NCBI GenBank assembly: GCA_039822785.1
Contig: JBCBMO010000003.1
Location: 495,712 to 559,711, forward strand
Length of the DNA: 64,000 nt
Source of the DNA: Thermohalobaculum sp039822785
GTDB lineage: Bacteria > Pseudomonadota > Alphaproteobacteria > Rhodobacterales > Rhodobacteraceae
Direction of reading: 5' to 3'
The notes below the pieces were generated by a model. That model had not been told where the DNA came from, searched no databases, and worked only from the letters and a program-made list of their open reading frames with translations. A program made the position numbers and the translations under genes. This document shows, one piece after another, positions 43,406-53,573 of the stretch; position 1 is the stretch's first letter; each line of letters starts with the position of its first letter.

Positions 43406-44038
43406 TCAGATCTCGACTGCTTCCGAGATCGCCAGCGCGTCCTCGAGCTCAACGCCGAGGTAGCGGACCGTGCTGTCCATCTTGGTGTGGCCAAGAAGGA
43501 GTTGGACGGCGCGCAGGTTGCAGGTCTTCCGGTAAATCTGCGCCACCTTCGTCCGACGCATCGAATGCGTTCCGTAGGCGCTTGGCTCGAGCCCGATCGA
43601 CGTCACCCAATCACGAACAAGGCGTGCGTATTGTCGGGTCGAGATGTGCAGCGGCTCGTGGAACCGGCCGGGCCAGAGATGCTTCTGCCCGATCATGATC
43701 GGATGCTCGAGCCAGTGCTTGATCGATTTCCGAGTGCCCTCCGTCAGCTCGAAGCGCACCGACTTCTGCGTCTTGCTTTGCAGGATCGAGGTGCGCTCCT
43801 TGACCTGGCCGGCAGCGCAGACGTCGGCGACCTTGAGGCGAACGAGGTCGCAGCCGCGAAGCTTGCTGTCGATCGCCGTGTTGAACAGCGCGAGGTCACG
43901 GACGTTCTCGGCGATCTCGAGCCGTACCCTGATGGCCCAAACATGCTTCGGCAGCAGCGGTCGTTTCTGGCCGACGATCCGCCCCTTGTTCCAGGCAGGC
44001 CGACGCGGTCGAATGGCAGGTAGGTTCACAATGCGCAT
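43406..44038 (-). CDS. Short tyrosine recombinase/integrase, copy 1
   Basis: A 210-residue site-specific recombinase from ATG 44038. The catalytic set is present: SKLRGCDL (first Arg), GTHSMRRTKVAQIY (His-x-x-Arg), LLLGHTKMDSTVRYLGVEL (His and the tyrosine nucleophile). There is no N-terminal core-binding domain of phage-integrase length, so it is of the small solo class. A hairpin (GCCAAC-N5-GTTGGC) lies about 50 bases upstream of the start. A close relative lies 15 kb away in inverted orientation. Whether it still acts is not known. Confidence 0.88.
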   Translation of the reverse strand: MRIVNLPAIRPRRPAWNKGRIVGQKRPLLPKHVWAIRVRLEIAENVRDLALFNTAIDSKLRGCDLVRLKVADVCAAGQVKERTSILQSKTQKSVRFELTEGTRKSIKHWLEHPIMIGQKHLWPGRFHEPLHISTRQYARLVRDWVTSIGLEPSAYGTHSMRRTKVAQIYRKTCNLRAVQLLLGHTKMDSTVRYLGVELEDALAISEAVEI

Positions 44039-45183
44039 GGCGGTTCCTCCGACCCGCCTCACCCCACCGCAGCGCCAACCCGACGTTGGCGAGAGCAGGA
44101 TATCGCAGGTCCGCCGCGATGCGCCGCACAACCGGATCGAGCCCACACTGGACACGACGCGATCTTGCTGCATCCGCAGGCAGCATCATCTGCCAGGATC
44201 AGGCCGGAGATCCACGCTGCAATGCCATCGGAGAGCCCGTCGTTCGCTGGGGAAGTGAGATGCTCGTCGACCCGGTTGGCCGAATTCTCGCAGACAGGCA
44301 AACTCTCGGCAGGTGAGTTCGGTCTGCGAGACCTTCCCGTGGTTGACATCTCAGCGGGTGTAGATCGTCCCAGAGCCTTCGCCTTCGGTAGGCCCAGTCA
44401 GGGACGAAGTTCCTCGTGATGGCGGCGTTCATGGACGAACATCGGGTTGCCCTTTCTGCATGAACTCAGTGCGTTTTAGAGGCAGGCGATCCTGCCGGCG
44501 GAGCGCGTCGTGCACCTCGATCTGCCGGTCATTCTCGGCAACGGCGTCATGCACGCTGACGTGGCCGGCCTAGTCTCTGGCGGCACCGCCAAAGCGACGA
44601 CTGTTCCTGTCGGGCGCGCTCGTGCCGGTCGGCAGTGCCCGCTTTCCGGGGCGCACCAACGATTGGTTCATCCGCGTCCGCGCTGCTCCCAAACGAGCGG
44701 TCGAGCATGCGTTCTGCGCATGGCAGTCCTGTGAAATCGCAGCGCGCCCGACGACCCTTTGACGCGAGGCCGGGCAGGTGCCGCGCCAGAAAACCCGCGC
44801 CACGAAATCGCAGCGAGGAGCATCGGCGCACAAGCTGCTGACCGGCGCTGAGGCGTGGCGCCGACAACGGTGTCCGATCCCCCGCTCCAACGGCCCCTGG
44901 CAGGCGTGGTTCCATCGCGCAGAAGCGTCGTGTCGATGATCTGACCCTACGGTAGCCGGACGAAGTGAACGCGGGCCGAATGCCTGCGCCCTATAGCGCC
45001 TCATGGCGTAAGTGTCTGCGCTGCAGAGCATTTTTCCGCTGCCAGGCACTGGGCCATCTCGGTCGAAGAGCCCGGTGGCGACCCTCTGAAGCGAAATCAT
45101 GAAGCTTCTTTGAACCCCCGGCGGGTGGGCGGTCACTCAGCTCCGGTAACCGCAGTATGCAACCAAATCCCAAGGAATAAGAG
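44039..45183. other. Region without a supportable gene, between integrase copy 1 and the autotransporter
   Basis: About 1.1 kb. The overlapping frames on both strands read as arginine- and alanine-rich chance translations. There are fragments with coding-like look (for example LPVCENSANRVDEHLTSPAN on -) but no start-to-stop gene. Probably old inserted and decayed DNA, as is common near integrases. Confidence 0.45.
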
Positions 45184-48100
45184 ATGACTCGCCCCCCGCG
45201 ACCGATTGCTTCCGCCGCGTTCAAGATGCTTCGCGCGCCCGTAACCCGTTCGACGAACCCGCACGCAACGCATCCGTTGAAGGGGGGATACCTGACGCGG
45301 TTGGGCGCGCTATCGGGCAGGCCGCTCGGCCTTGCCGTCGCGATCAGCCTGCTGGCGCTTCAGCCGGCGATGGCGCAGGAGGCGGTCGTCATCAACAACG
45401 GCGATGTCGTCAACGATCCGGTCATCTTGGACGGCGACGGCGACACGCTGGAGATCGAAGCAGGCGGTGCGCTAGACGTCGACCAGGCTGGTCAGGCCGC
45501 CGTCGACATGCTGGGCAACGACACCGAGACCTTCAACGACGGCACCATCGTCACTCGGGCGGACGCCTCCGAGGCCATCGAGTCCAGCGGCGATAACGCC
45601 CTCATCACCAACGATGGTGACATCCAGACCGAAGGCGAGGCGTCTGACGGCATCCTGTCGACCGGCGACGACGCCGTGATCGACAACGCCAACACCGGCG
45701 ACATCACCACCGAAGGGGAGTCGGCCCGGGGCATTCTGTCGACCGGCAGCAACGCCAGCATCACGAACGATGGCGAGATCGCGACCGTGGGCGAGCTCTC
45801 CGACGGTATTCTGTCGACCGGCGATAACGCCAACGTCTTCTCCGGCGACACGATTGAGACCACGGGCTTCGGTGCAGACGGCATCCAGTCCGATGGCGAC
45901 GACGCCGAGCTCACCAACGACGGCCTAATCATCACGACAGGCGGCGACGCCGAAGGCATCGACTCCAACGGCGCGGATGCCGTGATCAATAACAACGGTG
46001 ACATCAGCACGGCGGGCGATGAAGCCGATGGCGTCGAGTCCGACGGAACCGGTGCCACCATCACGAACACTGCCAACATCACCACTGCCGGCGCAGAGGC
46101 GGAAGGCATCAACTCCGATGGCGACGGTGCCGTCATCGTCAACGACGGTACGATCTCGGCGTCAGGTGTGGGAGGGGACGGCATCGACGCCGATGGCGCC
46201 TTGGCCACGGTCACGAACAACGGCGACATCGACACGACAGGTGTGGATGCCGACGGCATTGCGTCCGAGGGGACCGACGCCACCATCACGAACACCGCCA
46301 CCATCACCACCGCCGGCGCAGGAGCGGAAGGCATCAACTCCGATGGCGACGCTGCCGTCATCGTCAACGACGGCACGATCGCCACGTCAGGTGTGGAGGG
46401 CGACGGCATCGACGTCGACGGTGACTTCGCCACAGTGACCAACACGGGCAGCATCACGACGACCGAGGCCGCTGCCGAGGGGATCGCTTCGGACGGCATC
46501 GGTGCGGCCATCACGAACGCCGGAACCATCGAAACCCAGGGTTTCGGCTCCGAAGCCATCATATCGGAGGCGGATGACGCCGTGATCGTCAACAGCGGCG
46601 CCCTGATCACATCCGGTGCCGACTCAGACGGTATCGACTCGGAGGGCGACGACGCTGAGGTCACGAACGAGGGGACCATCACGACGACGAGCGCCGACGC
46701 GGACGGCATCGAATCCACCGGCGCCGATGCGGTGATCGAGAACGAGGCGGGCGCGACGATCACCACCTTGGGCGCAGCCTCGCACGTAATCGAGTCAAGC
46801 GGTGACGACGCGATCATCGACAACGGCGGCGAGATCACCACCTCGGCGGACGGGACGCACGGCATCCTGTCGACCGGCGATGAGGCCGACATCGAGAACG
46901 ACGGGACCATCTCCACGGGCGGCGCGGGCGCGAACGCCATCCGCTCGGAGGAAGACGACGCCGAGATCGCCAACGATGGCGTCTTGACGACGACGGGCGA
47001 CGACGCTGCAGGCATCGTATCGCTCGGCAACGACGCGGACATCGAGAACGAAGGGACGATCCAGACTGAGGGAGCGGCCTCCGCCGGCATCCTGTCTGCC
47101 GGTGACGACGCTGAGATCGACAACCAGGCCGGCGGTGTGATCACCACGGCCAGTGACGGGTCCCACGGGATCGAGGCGAGCGGTGATGACGCCGAGGTCG
47201 ACAACGACGGTGCGCTCACGACCAACGGTAGCGGGTCGCACGGCATCCTCGCGAGCGGGGAGGACGCCGAAGTCGACAACGGCGGCTCGATCCTGACTTT
47301 CGGCGACGCGTCGCACGGCATCCTTTCCGAGGAGGAGGACGCCGAGATCACCAACAACAGTGCTATCCTTACGTCTGGTGTCGGCTCTTCGGGCATCGTC
47401 AGCCAGGGTGACGACGCCGAGGTCGAGAACGACGGCGCTATCTTCGTTAACGGCGAGAACGGCGTCGGCATTCTGTCCAGCGGCGACCGGGCGGAGATCG
47501 ACAACCAGGCCGGCGGTGAGATCTTCATCTTAGGTTTGGACAGCGGCCCAGGCATCGCCTCCAGCGGCGATGAGGCCGAGATTAACAACGACGGCGTCAT
47601 CTTCACTAACGGCGCGGGCGCGCACGGCATCCTGTCGACGGGCGATGACGCGGAGATGGAGAACGACGGGACGATCACGACCGGGATCGCCGGGTCCAAC
47701 GGCATCCTGTCGGAGGGCGGCGATGCGGTGATCGTCAACGGCGACGATGGCCTGATCGAGACGACCGGCGACGCCTCTCACGGTATCGCGTCCAGCGGCG
47801 CCGACGCGGTCATCACCAACGACGGGGACGTCCAAACCTCCGGTATCGGCTCCAACGGCATCCTGTCGGAGGGCGATAACGCGGTGATCGTCAACGACGG
47901 CACCATCGAGACCCGGGGGGAGGCCGGCAACGGCATCGCCGCGAGCGGTGCGAATGCTCAGGTCACGAACAACGGGATCATCGATGCCCTCGGCGACTTC
48001 GCCAACGGTATCCTGGCCGAGGTCATCGGGGCGATCGTCGACAACACCAACGAGATCTCGACTGAGGGGACGGGCGCCAACGGCATCCGGACCACCGAGG

Positions 48101-51100
48101 ACGGTGCAGTCGTTACCAACAGTGGCGCGATCTCGACCGGGGGCGAGGGAGCCTCGGCGATCTTTGCCGACGGCAATGCCTCCCAGGTCACGAACACCGA
48201 CGCGCTGGTCACCGACGGCACATCGTCGAACGGCATCGAGGTCGATGGGGACGACGCCATCGTCGTGAACGAAGGAGTGACGGAGACGAACGGCGATCAG
48301 GCGGCGGGCATCCTGGTGACCGGCAACAACGCCGACGTCGACAACCTGGCCGGCGCCACGATCGAGACCACTGGAAACGGGTCGGACGGTATCCGGGTCG
48401 AGGGCGATCTGGCCGATGTCGACAACGACGGGGCGGTTGTCACCGCGGGTGAGGATGCCGATGGCATCGTCGTGGTCGGGAACGACGCGGTGGTGACCAA
48501 CACCGGGACCGTTGACACCGTCGGGGCCGAAGCGGATGGCCTCGCCGTCGAGGGGGACGGCGCAGCCATCGTCAACGACGGCGATGTCACCACGGCAGGT
48601 CCCGATGGAAACGGGATCCTGGCCGAGGGCGACGGTGCGACGATCACCAACAACGGCAACCTGTTTACCGGCGGCGACGGCGGCAACGGGGCGGTCGTGG
48701 TCGGCGACGACGGCGCGGTCGTCAACAATGGCGTCATCGAGACCGGCGGGATCGGCGGCGACGGGATTGAGGTCGTGGGCGATAACGCCACCATCACCAA
48801 TGCCAGCACGATCGATACCACGGGCGGCGACGCGGACGGCATCGTCTTCGATGGGGACACCGCGGTCATCACCAACACCGGCCTGATCGAGACGGAGGGC
48901 GAGGGCGCCAACGGCATCGCCGCCAGCGGCACCAACGTCACCGTGGTGAACGAGGCCGAGGCGACCATCGAGACCGCGGGCGACGGCATCTTCTCCGACG
49001 CCGACAACGCGGATCTGACCAACGACGGCACCATCGTAACGGACGGCACCGATGCGGCCGGCATCGTCTCCCTCGGCGACGATGCGGTGGTGACGAACAA
49101 CGACCTCATCTCGTCGACCGGCGAGGGCGGCCAGGGCATCGTCACCTCGGGCAACCGGGTCGAGGTCCTCAATGCGGGCCAGATCGAGACCGTGGGCAGC
49201 GGGATCGTCGGCGAGGAGGGGACGACCAGCGTCACCAACACGGGCACCATTACGACGACCGGCGCCGATGGTGACGGCATCGCGATCCTGGAGCAGGGCA
49301 ACGTGGTTCGTGACCCGGCTCTTGGTCGCCTTATCGTCGAGAACGCCGGGCAGATCGAGACGGCGGGCGAGGGTGCCCGCGGGATCGTGGTGGAGACGCC
49401 GGACAGCGACGTCCTCAACAGCGCTGACATCGTCACCACCGGCGACATCGGCCACGGCGTCGAGGTCACGGGTGACGGTGGAACGCTGACCAACACCGGC
49501 ACGATCACGACCGCCGGCGATGGGGCCGACGGTGTGGTCTTCGACAGCGCCGGTGGTGTCGCGGTGAACGACGGCACGATCCAGACGACCGGCACTGGCG
49601 CCGACGGGGCTAACGTTGCCGGCGATGGCGCGGTGTTCAGCAACAACGGCACGGTCTCGACCCTACTCGACGACAGTGACGGCGTCTCGGTCACGGGCAC
49701 CGGCGCGGTGGTGGAGAACAACGCCGCCATCACGACCGAGGGGGCCAACGCCGCCGCCGTCCGCCTGGCGGGCGAGGGGGCTGCGGCCATCAACAACGCC
49801 GAGCTGACCACGCTGGGCGCTGATGGCGACGCCGTCGTCTCCGGGGGGACGGCCGCGGTGATCACGAACGCCGGCACCATCGCCACGGTTGGGGAGGACG
49901 CCGACGGCATCGTCTCCCTCGGTCAGGGCGCAGCGATCCTCAACGACGACCTGATCGCGACCGGGGGCGTCGGCGGGGCCGGAATTGTGTCCGAGGGGGC
50001 CGACGCCGCGATCACCAACGCCCAGACGATCACGACCACCGGCGACTTCGCCGACGGTATCCGGGCCCTCGGCGCCGACAACGATATCGTCAACGACGGC
50101 GATATCCTGGTCTTGGGCACGGGCAGCCGCACGGTGGTCTTCGGGGACGAGGACGGCACTTTGGTCAACAACGGCCTGCTGCAGGCTGACGGCGAGGACA
50201 GCTTCGCGGTCTTCGGCGGCGAGGGCGACCATACGGTGACCCTGTCGCATGGCTCGACGCTCCTCGGCGCGTTCGACCTTGGCGGCGGCTTCGACACGGT
50301 GAACCTGGAGACCAAGGCGCCCGGACCGTCGCAGTTCTTCACCTTCGGCGGCGTGGAGGAGGTCAACGTCCTCGGCGACGCCGACGTCATCGTAGTGCAG
50401 GACGGCGACGACAGCCTGGTGCAGATCATCGACCTCACCGGCCCGTCGGTGCTGAACGAGGCGAACCATGCCGTCGTCAGCAGCGTCCACCGGGCGATCC
50501 TGGGCCGCGACCGGGCCCGCGCGGCAGCTGCTGGTGCGGACACGGAGGAGGCTGGCAAGGCCGCCGTCGGCACCCCGGTCACGGCCTGGGGCACGGCCTT
50601 TGGCGAGCTGCGCGAACGGGGCGATGATGGCAACGCCTTGGCCTTTGACCACCAGTATGCAGGCCTCGTCGGCGGGTATGACCGGAACTACGGCAGTTAT
50701 GTCCTGGGCGTGACCGCGGGCTTCGCCCTCGGCAACATCGAGACGGAGATCAACTCCTTCGAGAGCGACGTTCAGACCTTCTTCGGTGGTGTCTACGGCG
50801 TCGTGCCGGTGGGTCGGTTCAACGTCACGGGCAGCCTGCTTGCGGGTTTCGAGCGCTTCGAAAACGAGCGGCAGGTCTTCGACAACGTCGACGGCCAGCT
50901 CACGGCAACCTCGGACGTCAACAACACCTTCGTCAGCGCGTCGGTGACGGCCGATACCGAGGTGGATCTTGGCGCCGGGGTTTCGCTGCGTCCCTCCGCC
51001 AGCGCGAACTACACGGTCTCCTTCTTCGGGGACTCTGCCGAAAGCGGGGCAGGCGGTGCCAACCTCGACTTCGACAGCCGCACGGCCCACACCTTCGGCA

Positions 51101-51390
51101 CGCGCGCGCAGCTTGCCGCCGGGTATGACACCGGGCCGGTGGATCTCGAAGTGCGGGCCGGTGTCGACGGCCGCTTCAGCAGCGAGGGCGATATCGACGG
51201 CAACCTCGCCGGGCAGCCCTTTGCGCTGGGGGTGAGCGACTCGAACAGCAACGTCAGCGGCTTCGTCGGGGCGAGCGCGACGCTGACCGAGTTCGACCGC
51301 TTCCGCGTCGGCGCCGACGTCGAGTACCGCCACGGCCAGCGGGAGGAGCGCGGCATCGCCGCCGGCCTCCGCCTCAGCATCGACTTCTGA
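45184..51390 (+). CDS. Giant acidic repeat autotransporter adhesin
   Basis: A 2068-residue outer-membrane protein of the type Va autotransporter class. An extended signal region (about residues 1-66, ending LALQPAMAQ) is followed by a passenger of about sixty 25-residue repeats (residues about 136-1660) of the pattern GDDAxIxNDGxIxTxGxxAD with GI at the end of each turn, strongly acidic and free of cysteine. This predicts a long beta-helix with one repeat per coil. A helical linker (HRAILGRDRARAAAAG) leads to a 270-residue C-terminal barrel (1799-2068, beginning VTAWGTAFGELRERG and ending RLSIDF). It probably acts in surface adhesion or biofilm; a substrate is not known. The start follows AAGGAATAAGAG. 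Confidence 0.9.
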   Translation: MTRPPRPIASAAFKMLRAPVTRSTNPHATHPLKGGYLTRLGALSGRPLGLAVAISLLALQPAMAQEAVVINNGDVVNDPVILDGDGDTLEIEAGGALDVDQAGQAAVDMLGNDTETFNDGTIVTRADASEAIESSGDNALITNDGDIQTEGEASDGILSTGDDAVIDNANTGDITTEGESARGILSTGSNASITNDGEIATVGELSDGILSTGDNANVFSGDTIETTGFGADGIQSDGDDAELTNDGLIITTGGDAEGIDSNGADAVINNNGDISTAGDEADGVESDGTGATITNTANITTAGAEAEGINSDGDGAVIVNDGTISASGVGGDGIDADGALATVTNNGDIDTTGVDADGIASEGTDATITNTATITTAGAGAEGINSDGDAAVIVNDGTIATSGVEGDGIDVDGDFATVTNTGSITTTEAAAEGIASDGIGAAITNAGTIETQGFGSEAIISEADDAVIVNSGALITSGADSDGIDSEGDDAEVTNEGTITTTSADADGIESTGADAVIENEAGATITTLGAASHVIESSGDDAIIDNGGEITTSADGTHGILSTGDEADIENDGTISTGGAGANAIRSEEDDAEIANDGVLTTTGDDAAGIVSLGNDADIENEGTIQTEGAASAGILSAGDDAEIDNQAGGVITTASDGSHGIEASGDDAEVDNDGALTTNGSGSHGILASGEDAEVDNGGSILTFGDASHGILSEEEDAEITNNSAILTSGVGSSGIVSQGDDAEVENDGAIFVNGENGVGILSSGDRAEIDNQAGGEIFILGLDSGPGIASSGDEAEINNDGVIFTNGAGAHGILSTGDDAEMENDGTITTGIAGSNGILSEGGDAVIVNGDDGLIETTGDASHGIASSGADAVITNDGDVQTSGIGSNGILSEGDNAVIVNDGTIETRGEAGNGIAASGANAQVTNNGIIDALGDFANGILAEVIGAIVDNTNEISTEGTGANGIRTTEDGAVVTNSGAISTGGEGASAIFADGNASQVTNTDALVTDGTSSNGIEVDGDDAIVVNEGVTETNGDQAAGILVTGNNADVDNLAGATIETTGNGSDGIRVEGDLADVDNDGAVVTAGEDADGIVVVGNDAVVTNTGTVDTVGAEADGLAVEGDGAAIVNDGDVTTAGPDGNGILAEGDGATITNNGNLFTGGDGGNGAVVVGDDGAVVNNGVIETGGIGGDGIEVVGDNATITNASTIDTTGGDADGIVFDGDTAVITNTGLIETEGEGANGIAASGTNVTVVNEAEATIETAGDGIFSDADNADLTNDGTIVTDGTDAAGIVSLGDDAVVTNNDLISSTGEGGQGIVTSGNRVEVLNAGQIETVGSGIVGEEGTTSVTNTGTITTTGADGDGIAILEQGNVVRDPALGRLIVENAGQIETAGEGARGIVVETPDSDVLNSADIVTTGDIGHGVEVTGDGGTLTNTGTITTAGDGADGVVFDSAGGVAVNDGTIQTTGTGADGANVAGDGAVFSNNGTVSTLLDDSDGVSVTGTGAVVENNAAITTEGANAAAVRLAGEGAAAINNAELTTLGADGDAVVSGGTAAVITNAGTIATVGEDADGIVSLGQGAAILNDDLIATGGVGGAGIVSEGADAAITNAQTITTTGDFADGIRALGADNDIVNDGDILVLGTGSRTVVFGDEDGTLVNNGLLQADGEDSFAVFGGEGDHTVTLSHGSTLLGAFDLGGGFDTVNLETKAPGPSQFFTFGGVEEVNVLGDADVIVVQDGDDSLVQIIDLTGPSVLNEANHAVVSSVHRAILGRDRARAAAAGADTEEAGKAAVGTPVTAWGTAFGELRERGDDGNALAFDHQYAGLVGGYDRNYGSYVLGVTAGFALGNIETEINSFESDVQTFFGGVYGVVPVGRFNVTGSLLAGFERFENERQVFDNVDGQLTATSDVNNTFVSASVTADTEVDLGAGVSLRPSASANYTVSFFGDSAESGAGGANLDFDSRTAHTFGTRAQLAAGYDTGPVDLEVRAGVDGRFSSEGDIDGNLAGQPFALGVSDSNSNVSGFVGASATLTEFDRFRVGADVEYRHGQREERGIAAGLRLSIDF
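45589..50080 (+). repeat. About sixty 75-base coding repeats of the autotransporter passenger
   Basis: In frame with the autotransporter, the DNA repeats every 75 bases with variable spacing of a few codons (some units are 27 residues long). Consensus codes for acidic turns GDDA / GDNA followed by ITNDG or IENDG. The repeats have diverged enough that no two adjacent units are identical, but the region should still be prone to recombination and repeat-number change between strains. Confidence 0.85.
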
Positions 51391-51397
51391 CGCCATC

Positions 51398-51423
51398 CTG
51401 CGGGGCGCGGCGGCGCCCCGCAG
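51398..51423 (+). terminator. Strong hairpin after the autotransporter gene
   Basis: CTGCGGGGCG-CGGCGG-CGCCCCGCAG, a perfect 10-base stem with a 6-base loop, starting eight bases after the stop codon. A U-tract is absent, so it may be a partial terminator or an RNA 3' end. Confidence 0.6.
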
Positions 51424-51461
51424 CTCTCGGCCTTCGGCACCGGTCTCGCCTCGCGCTGATC

Positions 51462-51760
51462 TCACCTGCTATACCGAACGACAACGATCCCTCGCGGTCC
51501 TGCCGTCTCAGCGAGCGCGTCGCATGGCCCCCCAGTCGGCCGAGCCGACCGGTGCCCCAGGACATGAGCCCACCGGTCGAATACGGCTCCGATGCGGTTA
51601 CTCTTCTGCAGCGCGCGTTGGGTTACGAGCCAGATCGGGAACTGGAGCGTCGGCACGCTCGGGAACGCCTTGTCGATGTCAGGCTCGGTCTCGCCAAGCG
51701 CCTCAGGCTGCACGTCCTCAAAGCAGTCGTTCGAAGAATGAACAGCAACGGCGGCTTGGT
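51462..51760 (-). pseudogene. C-terminal fragment of a LysR-family regulator
   Basis: On - there is a coding-like frame with AAVAVHSSNDCFEDVQPEAL, PTLQFPIWLVTQRALQKSNR and IGAVFDRWAHVLGHR, which matches the end of a LysR effector-binding domain (WLVTHRALR-type). No DNA-binding half is present and a middle portion seems to be missing, so it is a dead remnant. It lies between the autotransporter terminator and hutU. Confidence 0.45.
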
Positions 51761-51899
51761 CCGCTGAACGGCCGTTCGTTAAGATATCGTCGCGCCTTTC
51801 GGCGCTGAGAAACCGGCGGGGATGGGGACATCACCTGCTCTCTTTCGTATCTTGGCTCTGGATGATCATCAAGCTCTCGGGCTGCGTTCGCGCTCTTGG

Positions 51900-53573
51900 T
51901 CAGCCGTCTCCCAGGATTCCGGGAAGCTGGAGGTCGTGCTCTCGGGCGCAGGCCAGGGCCGTCTCATAGCCCGCATCGGCATGGCGCATCACACCGGTCG
52001 CGGGGTCGTTCCACAGGACGCGGGCGAGGCGGCGGTCGGCGGCCTCGGTGCCGTCGCAGCAGATCACCATGCCCGCGTGCTGGCTGAACCCCATCCCGAC
52101 ACCTCCCCCATGGTGCAGGCTGACCCAGGTGGCACCGGAAGCGCAGTTGAGGAGCGCGTTCAGCAAGGGCCAGTCGGACACGGCGTCCGAGCCGTCCTTC
52201 ATCGCCTCGGTCTCGCGGTTGGGTGAGGCGACGGAGCCGCTGTCGAGGTGGTCGCGCCCTATCACCACCGGTGCGGAGAGCTCTCCGCTGCGCACCATCT
52301 CGTTGAAGGCGAGGCCGAGCCGATGGCGCTGCCCCAGGCCCACCCAGCAGATCCGGGCCGGCAGGCCTTGGAACGCGATCCGCTCCCGCGCCATGTCGAG
52401 CCAGTGGTGCAGATGCGGATCGTCGATCAGCTCTTTCACCTTGGCGTCGGTCTTGTAGATGTCCTCCGGATCGCCCGAGAGCGCGCACCAGCGGAAGGGC
52501 CCGATACCGCGGCAGAAGAGCGGGCGGATATAGGCGGGCACGAAGCCTGGGAACGCGAAGGCGTTCTCCAGCCCCTCCTCCAGCGCCACTTGGCGGATGT
52601 TGTTGCCGTAGTCGAGCGTCGGCACGCCCGCATTCCAGAAATCCACCATCGCCGCGACGTGGATCTTCATGGAGGCGCGCGCGGCCTGCTCAACGGCCTT
52701 GGGGTCAGTCTCCTGCTTGGCGCGCCACTCGGCCAGGCTCCAGCCTTGGGGCAGATAGCCGTGGATCGGGTCATGGGCGGAGGTCTGGTCGGTCACCATG
52801 TCGGGCTTCACGCCGCGCCGCACGAGTTCAGGGAACACATCGGCGGCGTTGCCGATCAGCGCCACGGACTTCGCCTCGCCGGCCGCGGTCCAGGCCTGGA
52901 TCATGGCGAGTGCTTCGTCCAGATCGTCGGTCTTCTCGTCGACGTATCGGGTGCGCAGGCGGAAATCGGCGCGGGTCTCGTCGCATTCGACGGCGAGGCA
53001 GCAGGCCCCCGCCATCACCGCGGCCAGCGGCTGCGCGCCGCCCATCCCGCCGAGGCCCGCCGTCAGGATCCACCGCCCCTTGAGGTTGCCGTCGTAGTGC
53101 TGGCGCCCGGCCTCCATAAAGGTCTCGTAGGTGCCCTGCACGATGCCCTGGGTGCCGATGTAGATCCACGACCCGGCGGTCATCTGGCCGTACATGGCCA
53201 GGCCCTTGCGATCGAGCGCGTTGAAATGGTCCCAGCTCGCCCAGTTGGGCACGAGGTTCGAATTGGCGATCAGCACGCGGGGGGCGTCTTCATGCGTCTC
53301 GAACACGCCCACGGGCTTGCCGGATTGCACCAGCAGCGTCTGCGTATCCGTGAGCCCACGCAGGGCGGCGACTATCCGGTCGAAGTCGTCCCAGGTCCGC
53401 GCGGCGCGTCCGATGCCGCCATAGACCACCAGCTCGTGCGGGTTCTCGGCCACATCCGGGTGGAGGTTGTTCATCAGCATCCGGAGCGGCGCCTCCGTGA
53501 GCCAGGACTTGGCCGTCCGCTCAGTGCCCGTGGCGGGGAAGACGTCACGCACGTTGTGGCGGGGATTGCTCAT
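51900..53573 (-). CDS. hutU: Urocanate hydratase HutU
   Basis: Second enzyme of histidine breakdown: converts urocanate to imidazolone propionate using a tightly bound NAD. The 557-residue protein is full length and carries the NAD-site sequence LTAGLGGMGGAQPLAAVMAG and the conserved VTDQTSAHDPIHGYLP, with active-site cysteine in GATWVSLHHGGGVGMGFSQH. It is the last gene of hutIHGU on -, with its ATG overlapping the hutG stop (ATGA). Confidence 0.97.
   Translation of the reverse strand: MSNPRHNVRDVFPATGTERTAKSWLTEAPLRMLMNNLHPDVAENPHELVVYGGIGRAARTWDDFDRIVAALRGLTDTQTLLVQSGKPVGVFETHEDAPRVLIANSNLVPNWASWDHFNALDRKGLAMYGQMTAGSWIYIGTQGIVQGTYETFMEAGRQHYDGNLKGRWILTAGLGGMGGAQPLAAVMAGACCLAVECDETRADFRLRTRYVDEKTDDLDEALAMIQAWTAAGEAKSVALIGNAADVFPELVRRGVKPDMVTDQTSAHDPIHGYLPQGWSLAEWRAKQETDPKAVEQAARASMKIHVAAMVDFWNAGVPTLDYGNNIRQVALEEGLENAFAFPGFVPAYIRPLFCRGIGPFRWCALSGDPEDIYKTDAKVKELIDDPHLHHWLDMARERIAFQGLPARICWVGLGQRHRLGLAFNEMVRSGELSAPVVIGRDHLDSGSVASPNRETEAMKDGSDAVSDWPLLNALLNCASGATWVSLHHGGGVGMGFSQHAGMVICCDGTEAADRRLARVLWNDPATGVMRHADAGYETALACAREHDLQLPGILGDG

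Noticed and set aside
44039..45183. Transposase remnants between integrase copy 1 and the autotransporter
   Set aside because: No catalytic motif or terminal inverted repeats could be matched; left as unassigned decayed DNA.
45589..50080. Regular spacing could suggest a CRISPR array
   Set aside because: Units are 75 bases, coding, divergent and without unique spacers; no cas genes are near.
45492..51465. Long - strand frames opposite the autotransporter (748, 641, 537 and 600 codons)
   Set aside because: They arise from the highly periodic + strand repeats; no family resemblance and the + protein has signal, repeats and barrel.
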